The position numbers and the translations under genes are program-made. Below the pieces are notes generated by a model. That model did not search any database. It was not told the origin of the DNA and was given only the letters and a program-made list of their open reading frames with translations. A DNA stretch of 22,635 nt from JAJZJT01 sp049964655 (GTDB taxonomy: Bacteria; Actinomycetota; Acidimicrobiia; Acidimicrobiales; RAAP-2), in contig JBMFXC010000042.1 of NCBI GenBank assembly GCA_049964655.1, positions 1 to 22,635 on the forward strand. The letters run 5' to 3'. Of the stretch, positions 6,526 through 14,525 are shown piece after piece. Every line of letters starts with the position of its first letter. Position 1 is the first letter of the stretch.

Positions 6526-8088
6526 GTGCCTCCCGCTCGCCAGCCTTCTATCGGACGGCGGCGCGTCTCGGCTGGTCCGGCTGGTGCCGGCAACCGGTGG
6601 TCCGATGCACCGCCACCCGGTGGGGACGATGCCTCGACGTCCCTCACCATCGGCGACCTCTACGCGCGGGTCGACCAGGCGCTCCGCCAGGCACTGCCCG
6701 GGCAGGTATGGGTGTCGGGCGAGGTGCGCTCGTTCAACGTCAGTTCGCGGGGCCACTGCTACCTCGACCTGGTGGACCCCATCGGGTCGCACGACATGGG
6801 CGCTCCGGTCCTCAAAGTCGTGTGCTGGTCGAGCCGGTGGGTCCGGGTGCGCGCCATGCTGGAACGGCTGGGGCTCGCCCTCGAGGCGGGCCTGGTCGTA
6901 CGGGTGCTCGGCGAAGTCCAGCTCTACAAGCCGCGAGGCGACCTCAGCTTCATCCTCGCCGAGCTCGATACCGACGCACTGCTCGGTCGGGTGGCGGCCG
7001 AGCGGGCCCGCCTGATCAAGGCCCTCGTCGACGAGGGCGTCTTCGACCGCAACCGTCAGGTGGCCGTTCCCGAGGTCCCGCTCCGGGTCGGGCTCGTCAC
7101 CAGCCCGGGGACGGAGGGTTACCGCGATTTCGTCGGGACGCTCGCCGGGTCGGGCATGGCCTTCGACCTCCGTGTCGTCCCCACCCAGGTGCAGGGACGC
7201 GAGGCGCCGGTGTCGGTGGCCCGGGCCATTGCCCAGTTGCAGGGGGAGGGGTGCGACGTGGTGGTCGTCGTGCGTGGAGGTGGGTCAAAGGCGGACCTCG
7301 CCACGTTCGACACCGAGCCCGTGGCGCGGGCCATCGTGGCTTCCGCCGTGCCGGTCTGGACCGGCATCGGGCACACCGGCGACCAGTCGGTTGCCGACGA
7401 GGTCGCCAACCGCAGCTTCATCACACCGACCGAGTGCGCACAGGAGCTTGCCCGACGGGCCCAGGTGGCCTGGGAGGGGACCATCGGCTCGGGTCGAAGG
7501 GTGGCCCGGTTGGCGGTTGCCGTGGTCGACGGCACCGAGGCGTCTCTGGCTCGCCGGCGGCGCGGCGTCGTCGTGGCAGCCCGTGGCCAGACCGAGCGGC
7601 ACGCCGAGCGCCTCGTCCACCGGGCGTCCTCGCTTCGGGCCGCTGCCCTCCGCCAGGTGGACGCCAACCGGCGCGAGCTGAGCGCACGCGTGCCGGCCAT
7701 CGTTCGGGAGGCTCGTCGGTCCCTCCGCGACCACGAGCGGTACCTGGCGGGTGCCACGGCACGCGTGGCGACCGGAGCGGTGTCCCGGACGGAGTTCGAG
7801 GTCCGCCGCCTCGAACAGTCGCGACGCCTCCTCGTCGCCTACGACTACCAGCGGCAGCTCGAGCGGGGCTACTCGGTCACCCGCGACGCCTCGGGGGCGG
7901 TGGTCCGCTCGGTCGCCGAGCTCGAGCCCGGAGCGCTGCTCGTCACCGAGGTCGCCGACGGCACCGTGCGCTCGCTGGTAGACATCACGAGCCATCGCCG
8001 CCTCGCGCCGGGTGTGACGGCGACCGAGCCCGGCGACGACACCGATCCCCAGGACGAGCAGGACGAGCAGGACGAAAGGACACCGTGA
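6526..8088 (+). CDS. xseA: Exodeoxyribonuclease VII large subunit
   Basis: The 520-aa protein has the XseA order: an N-terminal OB-fold (VWVSGEVRSFNVSSRGHCYLD) for single-stranded DNA, then the catalytic domain with GLVTSPGTEGYRDF, VVVVVRGGGSKADLATFD and GIGHTGDQSVADEVANRSF..TPTECA, then a long coiled-coil (about 310-430) and the C-terminal LERGYSVTRDASGAVV segment. The enzyme degrades single-stranded DNA processively together with XseB in repair. The tail is acidic and low complexity (DPQDEQDEQDE). An unusual N-terminal extension of about 35 disordered residues precedes the OB domain. The stop overlaps the xseB ATG (TGATG), the usual arrangement for the multi-copy small subunit. The start is decided by the leaderless promoter spacing. 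Confidence 0.95.
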   Translation: MPPARQPSIGRRRVSAGPAGAGNRWSDAPPPGGDDASTSLTIGDLYARVDQALRQALPGQVWVSGEVRSFNVSSRGHCYLDLVDPIGSHDMGAPVLKVVCWSSRWVRVRAMLERLGLALEAGLVVRVLGEVQLYKPRGDLSFILAELDTDALLGRVAAERARLIKALVDEGVFDRNRQVAVPEVPLRVGLVTSPGTEGYRDFVGTLAGSGMAFDLRVVPTQVQGREAPVSVARAIAQLQGEGCDVVVVVRGGGSKADLATFDTEPVARAIVASAVPVWTGIGHTGDQSVADEVANRSFITPTECAQELARRAQVAWEGTIGSGRRVARLAVAVVDGTEASLARRRRGVVVAARGQTERHAERLVHRASSLRAAALRQVDANRRELSARVPAIVREARRSLRDHERYLAGATARVATGAVSRTEFEVRRLEQSRRLLVAYDYQRQLERGYSVTRDASGAVVRSVAELEPGALLVTEVADGTVRSLVDITSHRRLAPGVTATEPGDDTDPQDEQDEQDERTP

Positions 8089-8571
8089 TGGCCACAGGTA
8101 CGAAGCGACCCGACGGTGGAGGGCGGGCGGGCTCCGTCGAAGAGGAGACAGGCGTCGCCCGAGGCTTGCCCGTCGCCCAGCTCACCTACTCCGAAGCGAG
8201 CCAGGAGCTCGACGGCATCATCATGGAGCTCGAGGAGGGCTTGGTCGACGTCGACCTTCTGGTCGAGCGGCTGCAGCGGGCGACCGACATCGTCGACGAG
8301 CTCGACCGACGGCTGCGCGGCACGCGGCTCCGGGTCGAAGAGCTCGTTCCCCGGCTCGAGTCGATCGGGCAGGANNNNNNNNNNNNNNNNNNNNNNNNNN
8401 NNNNNNNNNNNNNNNNNNNNNNNNNNNNNNNNNNNNNNNNNNNNNNNNNNNNNNNNNNNNNNNNNNNNNNNNNNCGACGAGGACCAGGACGACGAGGACC
8501 AGGACGACGAGGACCAGGACGACGAGGACCAGGACGACGAGGACGGCGCCGGCCCCCGGGGCCTCTTCTGA
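8088..8571 (+). CDS. xseB: Exodeoxyribonuclease VII small subunit with acidic repeat tail (contains gap)
   Basis: The first 95 residues hold the XseB helix-loop-helix: LTYSEASQELDGIIMELEEG, then LLVERLQRATDIVDELDRRL and RVEELVPRLESIGQ. XseB coats the XseA coiled-coil in several copies. The ATG has GAAAGGA about 7 nt upstream. A 100-N gap interrupts the gene; beyond it the frame reads DEDQD four times and ends DEDGAGPRGLF. Two bases of a codon are left before the gap and one after it, so the true gap must be a multiple of three. Joining the flanks directly gives GQDDEDQDD in frame, continuing the repeat, so the N run most likely hides an unresolved number of 15-bp units and not a break. Usual XseB proteins are about 80 aa; the acidic tail is extra. 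Confidence 0.88.
8375..8474. other. Assembly gap (100 N) inside xseB
   Basis: Exactly 100 N, bordered on the right by a 15-bp tandem repeat and on the left by sequence that joins seamlessly in frame to that repeat. The length is a placeholder. Confidence 0.95.
8475..8545 (+). repeat. 15-bp in-frame tandem repeat encoding DEDQD
   Basis: The unit GACGAGGACCAGGAC is repeated four times and trails off as GACGAGGAC. It encodes the acidic tail of XseB. The related XseA tail is built from a GACGAGCAG 9-bp unit. Repeat length preserves frame, so copy-number changes would only lengthen or shorten the tail. Confidence 0.92.
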
Positions 8572-8638
8572 CCCCCACGGCCGCCCTCTTGGGGAAGGAG
8601 CGATCTCTCGGGTCCGCGACGGCCCGGGTCGGTGTCAT

Positions 8639-8706
8639 CCCTCGGGCCCTCGGGCCCCCGGGCCCGCCGGGCCCTCCACCCTCGGGCCCTGGCCCGACGG
8701 GCCCGG
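8639..8706. terminator. GC-rich inverted-repeat region between convergent genes
   Basis: The 153 bp between xseB and the convergent acyl-CoA ligase gene contain about six GGGCCC palindromes. The cleanest hairpin is TCGGGCC-CT-GGCCCGA at 8682-8697. There is no T-tract, so it would be an atypical terminator; its convergent position suggests transcription ends here from both sides. Nothing else is seen in this interval. Confidence 0.4.
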
Positions 8707-8724
8707 TCTGCGCGGGTGGCCGGC

Positions 8725-10311
8725 TCAGTTGATGCTGCGGCCCCGAGCGCGCCAGTAGGGCTCGCGCAGTTGGCGTTTGAGGATCTTCCCCGAGGGGTTG
8801 CGGGGGAGCTCGTCGACGACGTCGACCGAGGTCGGGCACTTGAAGTGGGCGAGGCGTTGACGGGCGAAGGCGATGACCTCGGCCTCGAGCTCGTCGGCAG
8901 GACGAGTCTCGCCCGCCGCGGTCACCACCACGGCTTTGACGGTCTCGCCCCAGCGGTCGTCGGGGACGCCGATGACGGCCGCGTCGACGATCGAGGGGTG
9001 AGCGAGCAGGACGTTCTCGACTTCGGCCGGGTAGACGTTCTCGGCACCGGTGACGATCATGTCCTTGATCCGGTCGTGGAGGAACAGGTAGCCCTCGGCG
9101 TCCATCCACCCGGCATCCCCGGTGCGGAACCAGCCGTCGTCGGTGAGCACCGCCTTGGTCTCCTCGGGCTTGCGCCAGTAGCCGGCCATGTTCTGGTCCG
9201 AGCGGGTCCACACCTCGCCGACTCGTCCGATGGGGAGGTCGTCTCCGGTGTCGGGATCGACGATGCGCAGCGCGACGTGGGCGAACGGCTTGCCGGCTGA
9301 GCGCAGCAGTCGCGACCGGGGGCCGTCGGGGTCGTGGTCCTCGGGGAGCAGGGCGGTGATGGCACCGGTGGTCTCGGTGAGGCCGTAGACCTGGGAGAAG
9401 TCGCACCGCAGGGCTCGGATCGACCGGACGAGGACGTCGTCGCTGATAGGGGAGGCGCCGTAGAAGACGCACCGGAGGGACGACACGTCGGTGCCCGGCA
9501 GGTCCGGGCAGCCGAGGAGGAGCATGAGGAGGGCGGGGACGACGAACGTCTCGGTGACCCGGTGCCGTTCGACGAGCGCCAGCACGGTCGCCGGGTCGAG
9601 GTCGCGCGCGATCACCGAGTGCCCGCCGCGGGACATGCCGGCGAGGGCCCAGCCGGTACCGCCGATGTGGAAGAGCGGCATGGCCACGAGCGACACCGTG
9701 TCGGGACCGACGTGGAAGATCTCCTCCGCCTCGGAGAGCACGCACGACAGGTTGCGGCCCGTCAGCATCACACCCTTGGGCAGCCCGGTGGTCCCCGACG
9801 TGTAGAGCTGGGTGACCACGTCGTCGGGGTCCGGGTCGAAGCCCGGGTCGCTTCCCGAGCCAGTACCGCCGGTCCGTTCGAGCAACCAGCCCTGGTAGCC
9901 GTCGGCACCTCCCAAGGCTGCGAAGCGGGTCGGGGTGGTGAGCGCCTCGGTGAGGGCAGGGACGCCGCCGAGGTAGTCCGGTCCCACGAAGACCACCCGA
10001 GCCTCCGCGTCATCGAGGATGGCGGCCACCTCGGAGACGTTGAGCCGCCAGTTGACGGCCACGCTCACCGCCCCGAGCAGCGCGGCGCCGAAGAACACCT
10101 CGAAGTAGGCGATCGAGCTCCGGTCGTAGTGGGCGACGCGGTCTCCTGGTCCCACGCCCTCGGCCACCAGGGCCGTGGCCATCGCCCTGGCCCTGGCGTA
10201 GAGCTCGGCCCAGGTGAGGGTGCGGTCGCCCTCGGTGAGAGCGGGAGCATCGGGGAGCTCGGTGGCCAGTCGGCGCAGGACACCAGGAGGGGTGAGGTAG
10301 CGCATCGCCAT
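8725..10311 (-). CDS. Long-chain/medium-chain acyl-CoA ligase (ANL superfamily)
   Basis: The full 528-aa adenylate-forming enzyme is present: P-loop-like YTSGTTGLPKG (170-180), MPLFHIGGTGW, the A5-type motif VYGLTETTG (308-316), the ATP-ribose aspartate in WFRTGD (394-399), the hinge RIKDMIVTGAENVYP and the C-terminal lysine K509 in NPSGKILKR. It activates a carboxylic acid to acyl-AMP and then the CoA thioester. The motifs resemble FadD-type fatty-acid ligases, but the chain length cannot be read from sequence. The ATG at 10311 is followed two codons later by a second ATG; neither has a strong ribosome site. Its 5' end is divergent from the MBL-fold gene 92 bp away. There is no accessory beta-oxidation gene beside it except the crotonase 2.4 kb away. 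Confidence 0.93.
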   Translation of the reverse strand: MAMRYLTPPGVLRRLATELPDAPALTEGDRTLTWAELYARARAMATALVAEGVGPGDRVAHYDRSSIAYFEVFFGAALLGAVSVAVNWRLNVSEVAAILDDAEARVVFVGPDYLGGVPALTEALTTPTRFAALGGADGYQGWLLERTGGTGSGSDPGFDPDPDDVVTQLYTSGTTGLPKGVMLTGRNLSCVLSEAEEIFHVGPDTVSLVAMPLFHIGGTGWALAGMSRGGHSVIARDLDPATVLALVERHRVTETFVVPALLMLLLGCPDLPGTDVSSLRCVFYGASPISDDVLVRSIRALRCDFSQVYGLTETTGAITALLPEDHDPDGPRSRLLRSAGKPFAHVALRIVDPDTGDDLPIGRVGEVWTRSDQNMAGYWRKPEETKAVLTDDGWFRTGDAGWMDAEGYLFLHDRIKDMIVTGAENVYPAEVENVLLAHPSIVDAAVIGVPDDRWGETVKAVVVTAAGETRPADELEAEVIAFARQRLAHFKCPTSVDVVDELPRNPSGKILKRQLREPYWRARGRSIN

Positions 10312-10391
10312 GCGGACATCTTGGCGCCTCGTCGAGTGCCACGCCGTGCCACGCCGTTCCGTGTGTCGTGCCTGCTACCACGTCGTGCCGT

Positions 10392-10397
10392 TAGCCT
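10392..10397 (+). promoter_or_regulatory. -10 element for leaderless MBL-fold gene transcript
   Basis: TAGCCT is followed by 6 nt (TCGGCG) and the ATG at 10404. The same TANNNT-6-start spacing is seen at tetR and xseA. No Shine-Dalgarno precedes the ATG. A -35 element is not clear. Confidence 0.4.
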
Positions 10398-10403
10398 TCG
10401 GCG

Positions 10404-11111
10404 ATGGCCCTCTACTTCCGGCAGTTGCTCGCTGGCCGCGACGTCGCCGCCGCCGACCCGGTCGCCGCCCAGATGGTGAACTTCGTCTACGCCATCGGGG
10501 ACGACGCCACCGGCGAGGCGGTGCTGGTGGACCCGGCCTACGCCGTCGACGAGCTGCTCGGGCTGCTCGCCGCCGACGGCATGACTTGTGTCGGCGCCCT
10601 GGCCACCCACTACCACCCGGACCATGTGGGTGGGGACCTGATGGGGCACCCGGTCGAGGGCGTTCGCCAGCTCCTCGAGCGTCACGACGTGCCCGTCCAC
10701 GTCCAGGCCGCCGAGGCCCCGTGGGTCGAAGAGGTGACCGGGCTCGGTGCCGGTCAGCTCGTCCTCCATACCAGCGGCGACGTCGTCCGGGTCGGGTCGG
10801 TCGAGGTGACGCTCCTCCACACCCCCGGGCACACGCCGGGAAGCCAGTGCTTCCTCGTCGAGCAGCGCCTGGTGTCCGGAGACACCCTCTTCCTCGAGGG
10901 GTGCGGCCGGACCGACTTGCCCGGTGGGGACCCCGAGGCCCTCTACGAGTCCCTTACCACCCGGCTGGCTGCGGTGCCCGACGACACCGTGCTCTTCCCC
11001 GGGCACCGCTACTCGCCCGAGCCCTCGCAGCCCCTCGGCGAGACGCGGCGGACCAACTACGTCTTCCGGCTGCGTACGCCCGAGCAGTGGATGGCGATGT
11101 TCGGCCGATGA
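10404..11111 (+). CDS. Metallo-beta-lactamase-fold hydrolase, persulfide dioxygenase/glyoxalase II-like
   Basis: Metal ligands of the fold are in place: H69-Y-H71-P-D73-H74 (THYHPDHVGG), H143 in HTPGHTPGS, D160 in VSGDTLF and H201 in LFPGHRYSP. The stretch GDTLFLEGCGRTDLPGGDP after D160 resembles the GCGRTD motif of ETHE1-type persulfide dioxygenases more than classical glyoxalase II, although the GHRY end is glyoxalase-like. The protein is 235 aa, cytoplasmic, with no signal. If it is a persulfide dioxygenase it would oxidise glutathione- or mycothiol-like persulfide to sulfite; otherwise it would be a thioester hydrolase. The stop overlaps the next start (ATGA), coupling it to a FAD reductase that could act on the same thiol or persulfide pool. 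The start is supported by the leaderless promoter spacing. Confidence 0.85.
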   Translation: MALYFRQLLAGRDVAAADPVAAQMVNFVYAIGDDATGEAVLVDPAYAVDELLGLLAADGMTCVGALATHYHPDHVGGDLMGHPVEGVRQLLERHDVPVHVQAAEAPWVEEVTGLGAGQLVLHTSGDVVRVGSVEVTLLHTPGHTPGSQCFLVEQRLVSGDTLFLEGCGRTDLPGGDPEALYESLTTRLAAVPDDTVLFPGHRYSPEPSQPLGETRRTNYVFRLRTPEQWMAMFGR

Positions 11112-12448
11112 GCGAACCCGCTGCACCCACCTCCTCGGCCCGCTCGACCCTCCCGGTCGGGGCAGAACCGCTCGACCCCGTCGACAGCCCGCCGCTCGAC
11201 CCCGACGGCACCGTCGTCGTGGTCGGGGCTTCGCTTGCCGGCCTGCGGGCGGCCGAGGAGGTCCGGCGCCGAGGGCATCGCGGTCCGGTCGTGGTGGTCG
11301 GCGAGGAGCGCCACGACCCCTACGACCGCCCTCCGCTCTCCAAGCAGGTGCTGGCGGGAACCTGGGACGTCGACCGGATCCGGCATCACGCTCCCGAGGC
11401 GCTTGGCAAGCTCGGCATCGAGCTCCTCCTGGGGCGGGCGGCGGTTGCTCTCGACCTCGACGGACGGGCGGTGGAGCTCGACGACGGGCACCGGTTCCCC
11501 TTCGACGGCCTGGTGGTGGCGACCGGCGCGTCACCTCGGCGGCTCGCCGGGACCGAGGGGCTGGCTGCCGTCCACGTGTTGCGGACCCTCGACGACTGTG
11601 TGGCCATCCGGCGCGACCTCGTCGCCGCCGGGGCGGGCGGTCACCTGGTGGTCGTAGGTAGCGGGTTCATCGGGTCCGAGGTGGCCTCGACCGCCCACGC
11701 GCTCGGTGCGCGGGTGACCGTCGTCGAGGCGCTCACCACTCCGCTCGCCAGTGCCCTCGGCGAAGAGATGGGCCGGGCGTGCGCCGGCCTGCACACCGAT
11801 GCCGGGGTCGACCTCGTGCTCGGCGTGGGCGTCGACCACCTCGAGGCGCTCCGCAACACCCCTGGCGCTCCGCCGGGCCAGAGTGCTGCTTCCTCTCCGG
11901 TGGGCGTCCACCTCGCCGACGGGTCCGTGCTCGAGGCGGACGTGGTGGTGGTGGGGATCGGCGTCACCCCGGCCACCGAGTGGCTCGACGGGTCCGGGCT
12001 GGAGCTCGCCGACGGCGTGCGGGTGACGAGCCGCCTCTTCGCCGCTCCCGGTGTGGTCGCCGCCGGCGACGTGGCCCGGTGGCCGCTGCCGTCCGCCGGG
12101 GGCGAGGTCCGCATCGAGCACTGGACGAACGCCGCGGAAGGCGGCGTGGCCGCCGGAGGGAACCTGGTGGCGGGCTCGGCCGACGCCGAGCCCTACGAGC
12201 CCGTTCCCTTCTTCTGGTCGGACCAGTACGGGACGAAGATCCAGCTGGTCGGGCGTCCCGATCCGACCGACGAGGCCGTGGTGGTCGACGGTGCTGTCGA
12301 CGACCGGCGCTTTGTCGCCCTCTACCGCCGGGGCGACCGCTTGAGCGCCGCCCTGGCCCTGAGCCGCCCTCGTCAGCTCATGCAGTTCCGTCCTCTGGTC
12401 GCCGCCGGGGCCTCCTTTGACGAGGCCCTGGCGCTCGCCCGCGGCTGA
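11108..12448 (+). CDS. FAD-dependent NAD(P)H:ferredoxin-type oxidoreductase
   Basis: Two Rossmann motifs mark this 446-aa flavoprotein: the FAD site VVVVGASLAGLRAAEEVRRRG (from about 36) and the NAD(P) site VVVGSGFIGSEVAS (181-194). FAD contacts are VVATGASPRRL and VVAAGDVARWP, and the C-terminal reductase domain is marked by PFFWSDQYGTKIQLVG (367-382). This is the ferredoxin/rubredoxin reductase type that passes electrons from NAD(P)H to a small iron-sulfur partner, such as for a P450 or dioxygenase. No ferredoxin gene is visible here. The first 33 residues are a Pro/Ser-rich extension. It is translationally coupled to the upstream MBL-fold gene (ATGA). Its last 71 bp overlap, tail to tail, the 3' end of the transglutaminase gene on the other strand. 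Confidence 0.92.
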   Translation: MSEPAAPTSSARSTLPVGAEPLDPVDSPPLDPDGTVVVVGASLAGLRAAEEVRRRGHRGPVVVVGEERHDPYDRPPLSKQVLAGTWDVDRIRHHAPEALGKLGIELLLGRAAVALDLDGRAVELDDGHRFPFDGLVVATGASPRRLAGTEGLAAVHVLRTLDDCVAIRRDLVAAGAGGHLVVVGSGFIGSEVASTAHALGARVTVVEALTTPLASALGEEMGRACAGLHTDAGVDLVLGVGVDHLEALRNTPGAPPGQSAASSPVGVHLADGSVLEADVVVVGIGVTPATEWLDGSGLELADGVRVTSRLFAAPGVVAAGDVARWPLPSAGGEVRIEHWTNAAEGGVAAGGNLVAGSADAEPYEPVPFFWSDQYGTKIQLVGRPDPTDEAVVVDGAVDDRRFVALYRRGDRLSAALALSRPRQLMQFRPLVAAGASFDEALALARG

Positions 12449-14525
12449 GCCCGTGCCTCGGTGCCCGCCGGGCCAGGCGGGCCGCGCCCCGCCGGGCCGA
12501 GCGGGCGGCGGCAGTCGCTGCCGCCACCTCTGCGGGTCGGGGAGTCTCGCCGCCGAAGACGGAGCGCTCGACGGACCGTGCTGCTGCCGGCACGCCGGCG
12601 CCGAGCGGGCCGAGGGCCTCGGCCAGCCGGTTGGCGTAGGCGACGAGGGTCTCCCCGGTGGCCCGGGGAGCGAGGACCCGTTGCCCGGCCCGTTCGAGGT
12701 CGTCGACGACCCGGTGAGCCCAGGTCGGCGGGCGCCGTCGGGCCAGGCGCACGGCGGCGAGGACGACGCCCGTTGCCACGAGCGCACCGCCGATGGGCAC
12801 CCACGGCAGGCGCCCGGCCAGGTGGTCGAGGCCGGTGGCCAGGACTGCGCCGGGGCTGGGGTTGGCCAGGGGGACCCGGGCCGTGGGGTCGAAGCTCTGC
12901 CAGCCGTAGCCGGGGAACCACACCTGGACCCAGGCGTGGGCGTCCTTGGCCCGGACGTCGTAGAGGTCGGTCACCGGGTTGTAGCTCCCCGGGACGTACC
13001 CGACCGCCTCCCGGGCCGGGATGCCGAGGGTGCGGAGCATGACCGTGAGCGCCGTGGAGATCTGCTCGCAGTACCCGATCCGGGTGCCGAAGAGGAACGA
13101 GTCGACGGCGTCCGCTCCGGCGGGCAGGGGAGGGATGTCCGTCGAGTAGTGGATATGGGCGCCCATCCACCGCTCGAGGGACACCACCGCGTCGTAGCGG
13201 TCGCGGCCCCCGGCGATCCGGCGGGCCAGGGCTGCCACCCGGCGGTAGGGGTGGGGGAGCTGGAGGTAGCGGGCCTCCTGGGCCTCGGTGAGCGACGTGA
13301 CGGGGTAGGGGCCAGCCGGGGAGGCGCTCCGGAGCTGGGTCGGGGTGGCCGTGTTGTCCTCGGACACGACGGTATAGACCGTCCCGGCAGCCATCGAGGA
13401 CGCCGACACGATGGTCCCGTCGCCGGAGAGGAATAGGCGCGGGGTGTCGAGGTAGACACGGGTGGCGTTCTCGGTGTGGAACACGAGGTTCGGCCCGCTC
13501 TCGGCGAGGTAGAAGGTCTCGACGTCGGTGGTGTCGGCGGCGAGCGGCGCCTGGGCGTCCCCGGCGACCGGCACGTCGTAGGGGGAGCCGCCGGTGAGGA
13601 CGCGCAGGCGGCTGCCGTTGTCGCCCGCCTCGCTCCAGCTCCGGCCGCTCCAGGTGTCGTACGTCTGGCCCACCCAGTAGCCCGGGCGCGACGCCCGGAC
13701 CCGGAGCACGACCTGGTTGCCGAGCGCCACCCGGTCGGCGGTGTCGAGGGACCGGGCGAAGCCCAGGTAGCCACCGACGCCGAGGCGTCCGGAGGGGGCA
13801 GCGGACCGGGCCGGCGTGGTCGGGCTGCCGTCGGTCAGGTGGGAGGGACTGGTGACCGGGGCGTCCCCGGTCGACGACGACGGGAACACGAGCGAGGTGG
13901 CCACCTGGGGCGCAGGCAGCACGACGAGCAGGCCCAGGGCCACGGCGGCCGTCGTCACCACGGAGCCGCCGAGCAGCCCCCACGGGGCTCCGGTCACCGA
14001 CGCCATCGACTGCCACATCGAGACGAGGGCGACGAGCACGCAGAGCGCCCACAGGGCGACGAAGACGGCGAAGGCGACGTCCACCGACTGGGCGGCAGCC
14101 ACGGCCACCAGGGCGGCCGATCCGGCGAGGGAGTAGGCGACGTCGCGGCGTGAGGGGACGTCGAAGGCGTGCGTCGCCAGCACCCAGCAGAACAGCGTGG
14201 CCAGCGGCGCCTCGACGGAGGCGATGTCCCCGGGGGTGGCCGTCCGGTTGACGGTGAGCAGGAACCAGGCGAACCCTCCCAGCACGCAGACGGCCAGGAG
14301 GGGCTTGACCACCGGCCACGGCCGTTGGCGGGTGCGGTACGAAAGCACGTTGCCAGCCAGGGTGGCCACCAGCGTCCCGGCGGCGACCGGCGCCGAGAGC
14401 TCCCCCTGGGCATGGCAGGCGGCCACCGCGACGGCCACCGCCGCGGTGGTGGCGGCCCGGAAGCGCAGGGAGTGCTCCGGTGGCCCAGGTCGGTTGGCGT
14501 CGACCACCCGTTGCCAGAGGTTCAC
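12378..14525 (-). CDS. Membrane-bound transglutaminase-like protein (TgpA type)
   Basis: The 715-aa protein has about six N-terminal membrane segments (roughly residues 23-205, such as AVCVLGGFAWFLLTV and ALVSMWQS), a large periplasmic or extracellular region with the transglutaminase core, and one more membrane segment (576-594) followed by a cytoplasmic DUF4129-like tail. The catalytic triad is visible: Cys486 in GTRIGYCEQIS, His530 in AKDAHAWVQVWF and Asp546 in GWQSFDPT. Start: GTG overlapping the DUF58 stop as GTGA, so the two are coupled. MoxR-DUF58-TgpA operons are widespread in actinobacteria and are linked to envelope and protein maturation, though their substrates are not known. The last 23 residues, very Arg/Pro-rich, are encoded on the antisense strand of the reductase gene's end and look like a run-on tail. 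Confidence 0.92.
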   Translation of the reverse strand: MNLWQRVVDANRPGPPEHSLRFRAATTAAVAVAVAACHAQGELSAPVAAGTLVATLAGNVLSYRTRQRPWPVVKPLLAVCVLGGFAWFLLTVNRTATPGDIASVEAPLATLFCWVLATHAFDVPSRRDVAYSLAGSAALVAVAAAQSVDVAFAVFVALWALCVLVALVSMWQSMASVTGAPWGLLGGSVVTTAAVALGLLVVLPAPQVATSLVFPSSSTGDAPVTSPSHLTDGSPTTPARSAAPSGRLGVGGYLGFARSLDTADRVALGNQVVLRVRASRPGYWVGQTYDTWSGRSWSEAGDNGSRLRVLTGGSPYDVPVAGDAQAPLAADTTDVETFYLAESGPNLVFHTENATRVYLDTPRLFLSGDGTIVSASSMAAGTVYTVVSEDNTATPTQLRSASPAGPYPVTSLTEAQEARYLQLPHPYRRVAALARRIAGGRDRYDAVVSLERWMGAHIHYSTDIPPLPAGADAVDSFLFGTRIGYCEQISTALTVMLRTLGIPAREAVGYVPGSYNPVTDLYDVRAKDAHAWVQVWFPGYGWQSFDPTARVPLANPSPGAVLATGLDHLAGRLPWVPIGGALVATGVVLAAVRLARRRPPTWAHRVVDDLERAGQRVLAPRATGETLVAYANRLAEALGPLGAGVPAAARSVERSVFGGETPRPAEVAAATAAARSARRGAARLARRAPRHGLSRGRAPGPRQRRPRRRPEDGTA

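Noticed and set aside
5041..8732. Very long open frames on either strand (583 to 925 codons) that span N runs
   Set aside because: They cross assembly gaps as runs of unknown residues, overlap well-supported genes in other frames, and have Arg/Pro-rich shadow composition typical of non-coding frames in GC-rich DNA.
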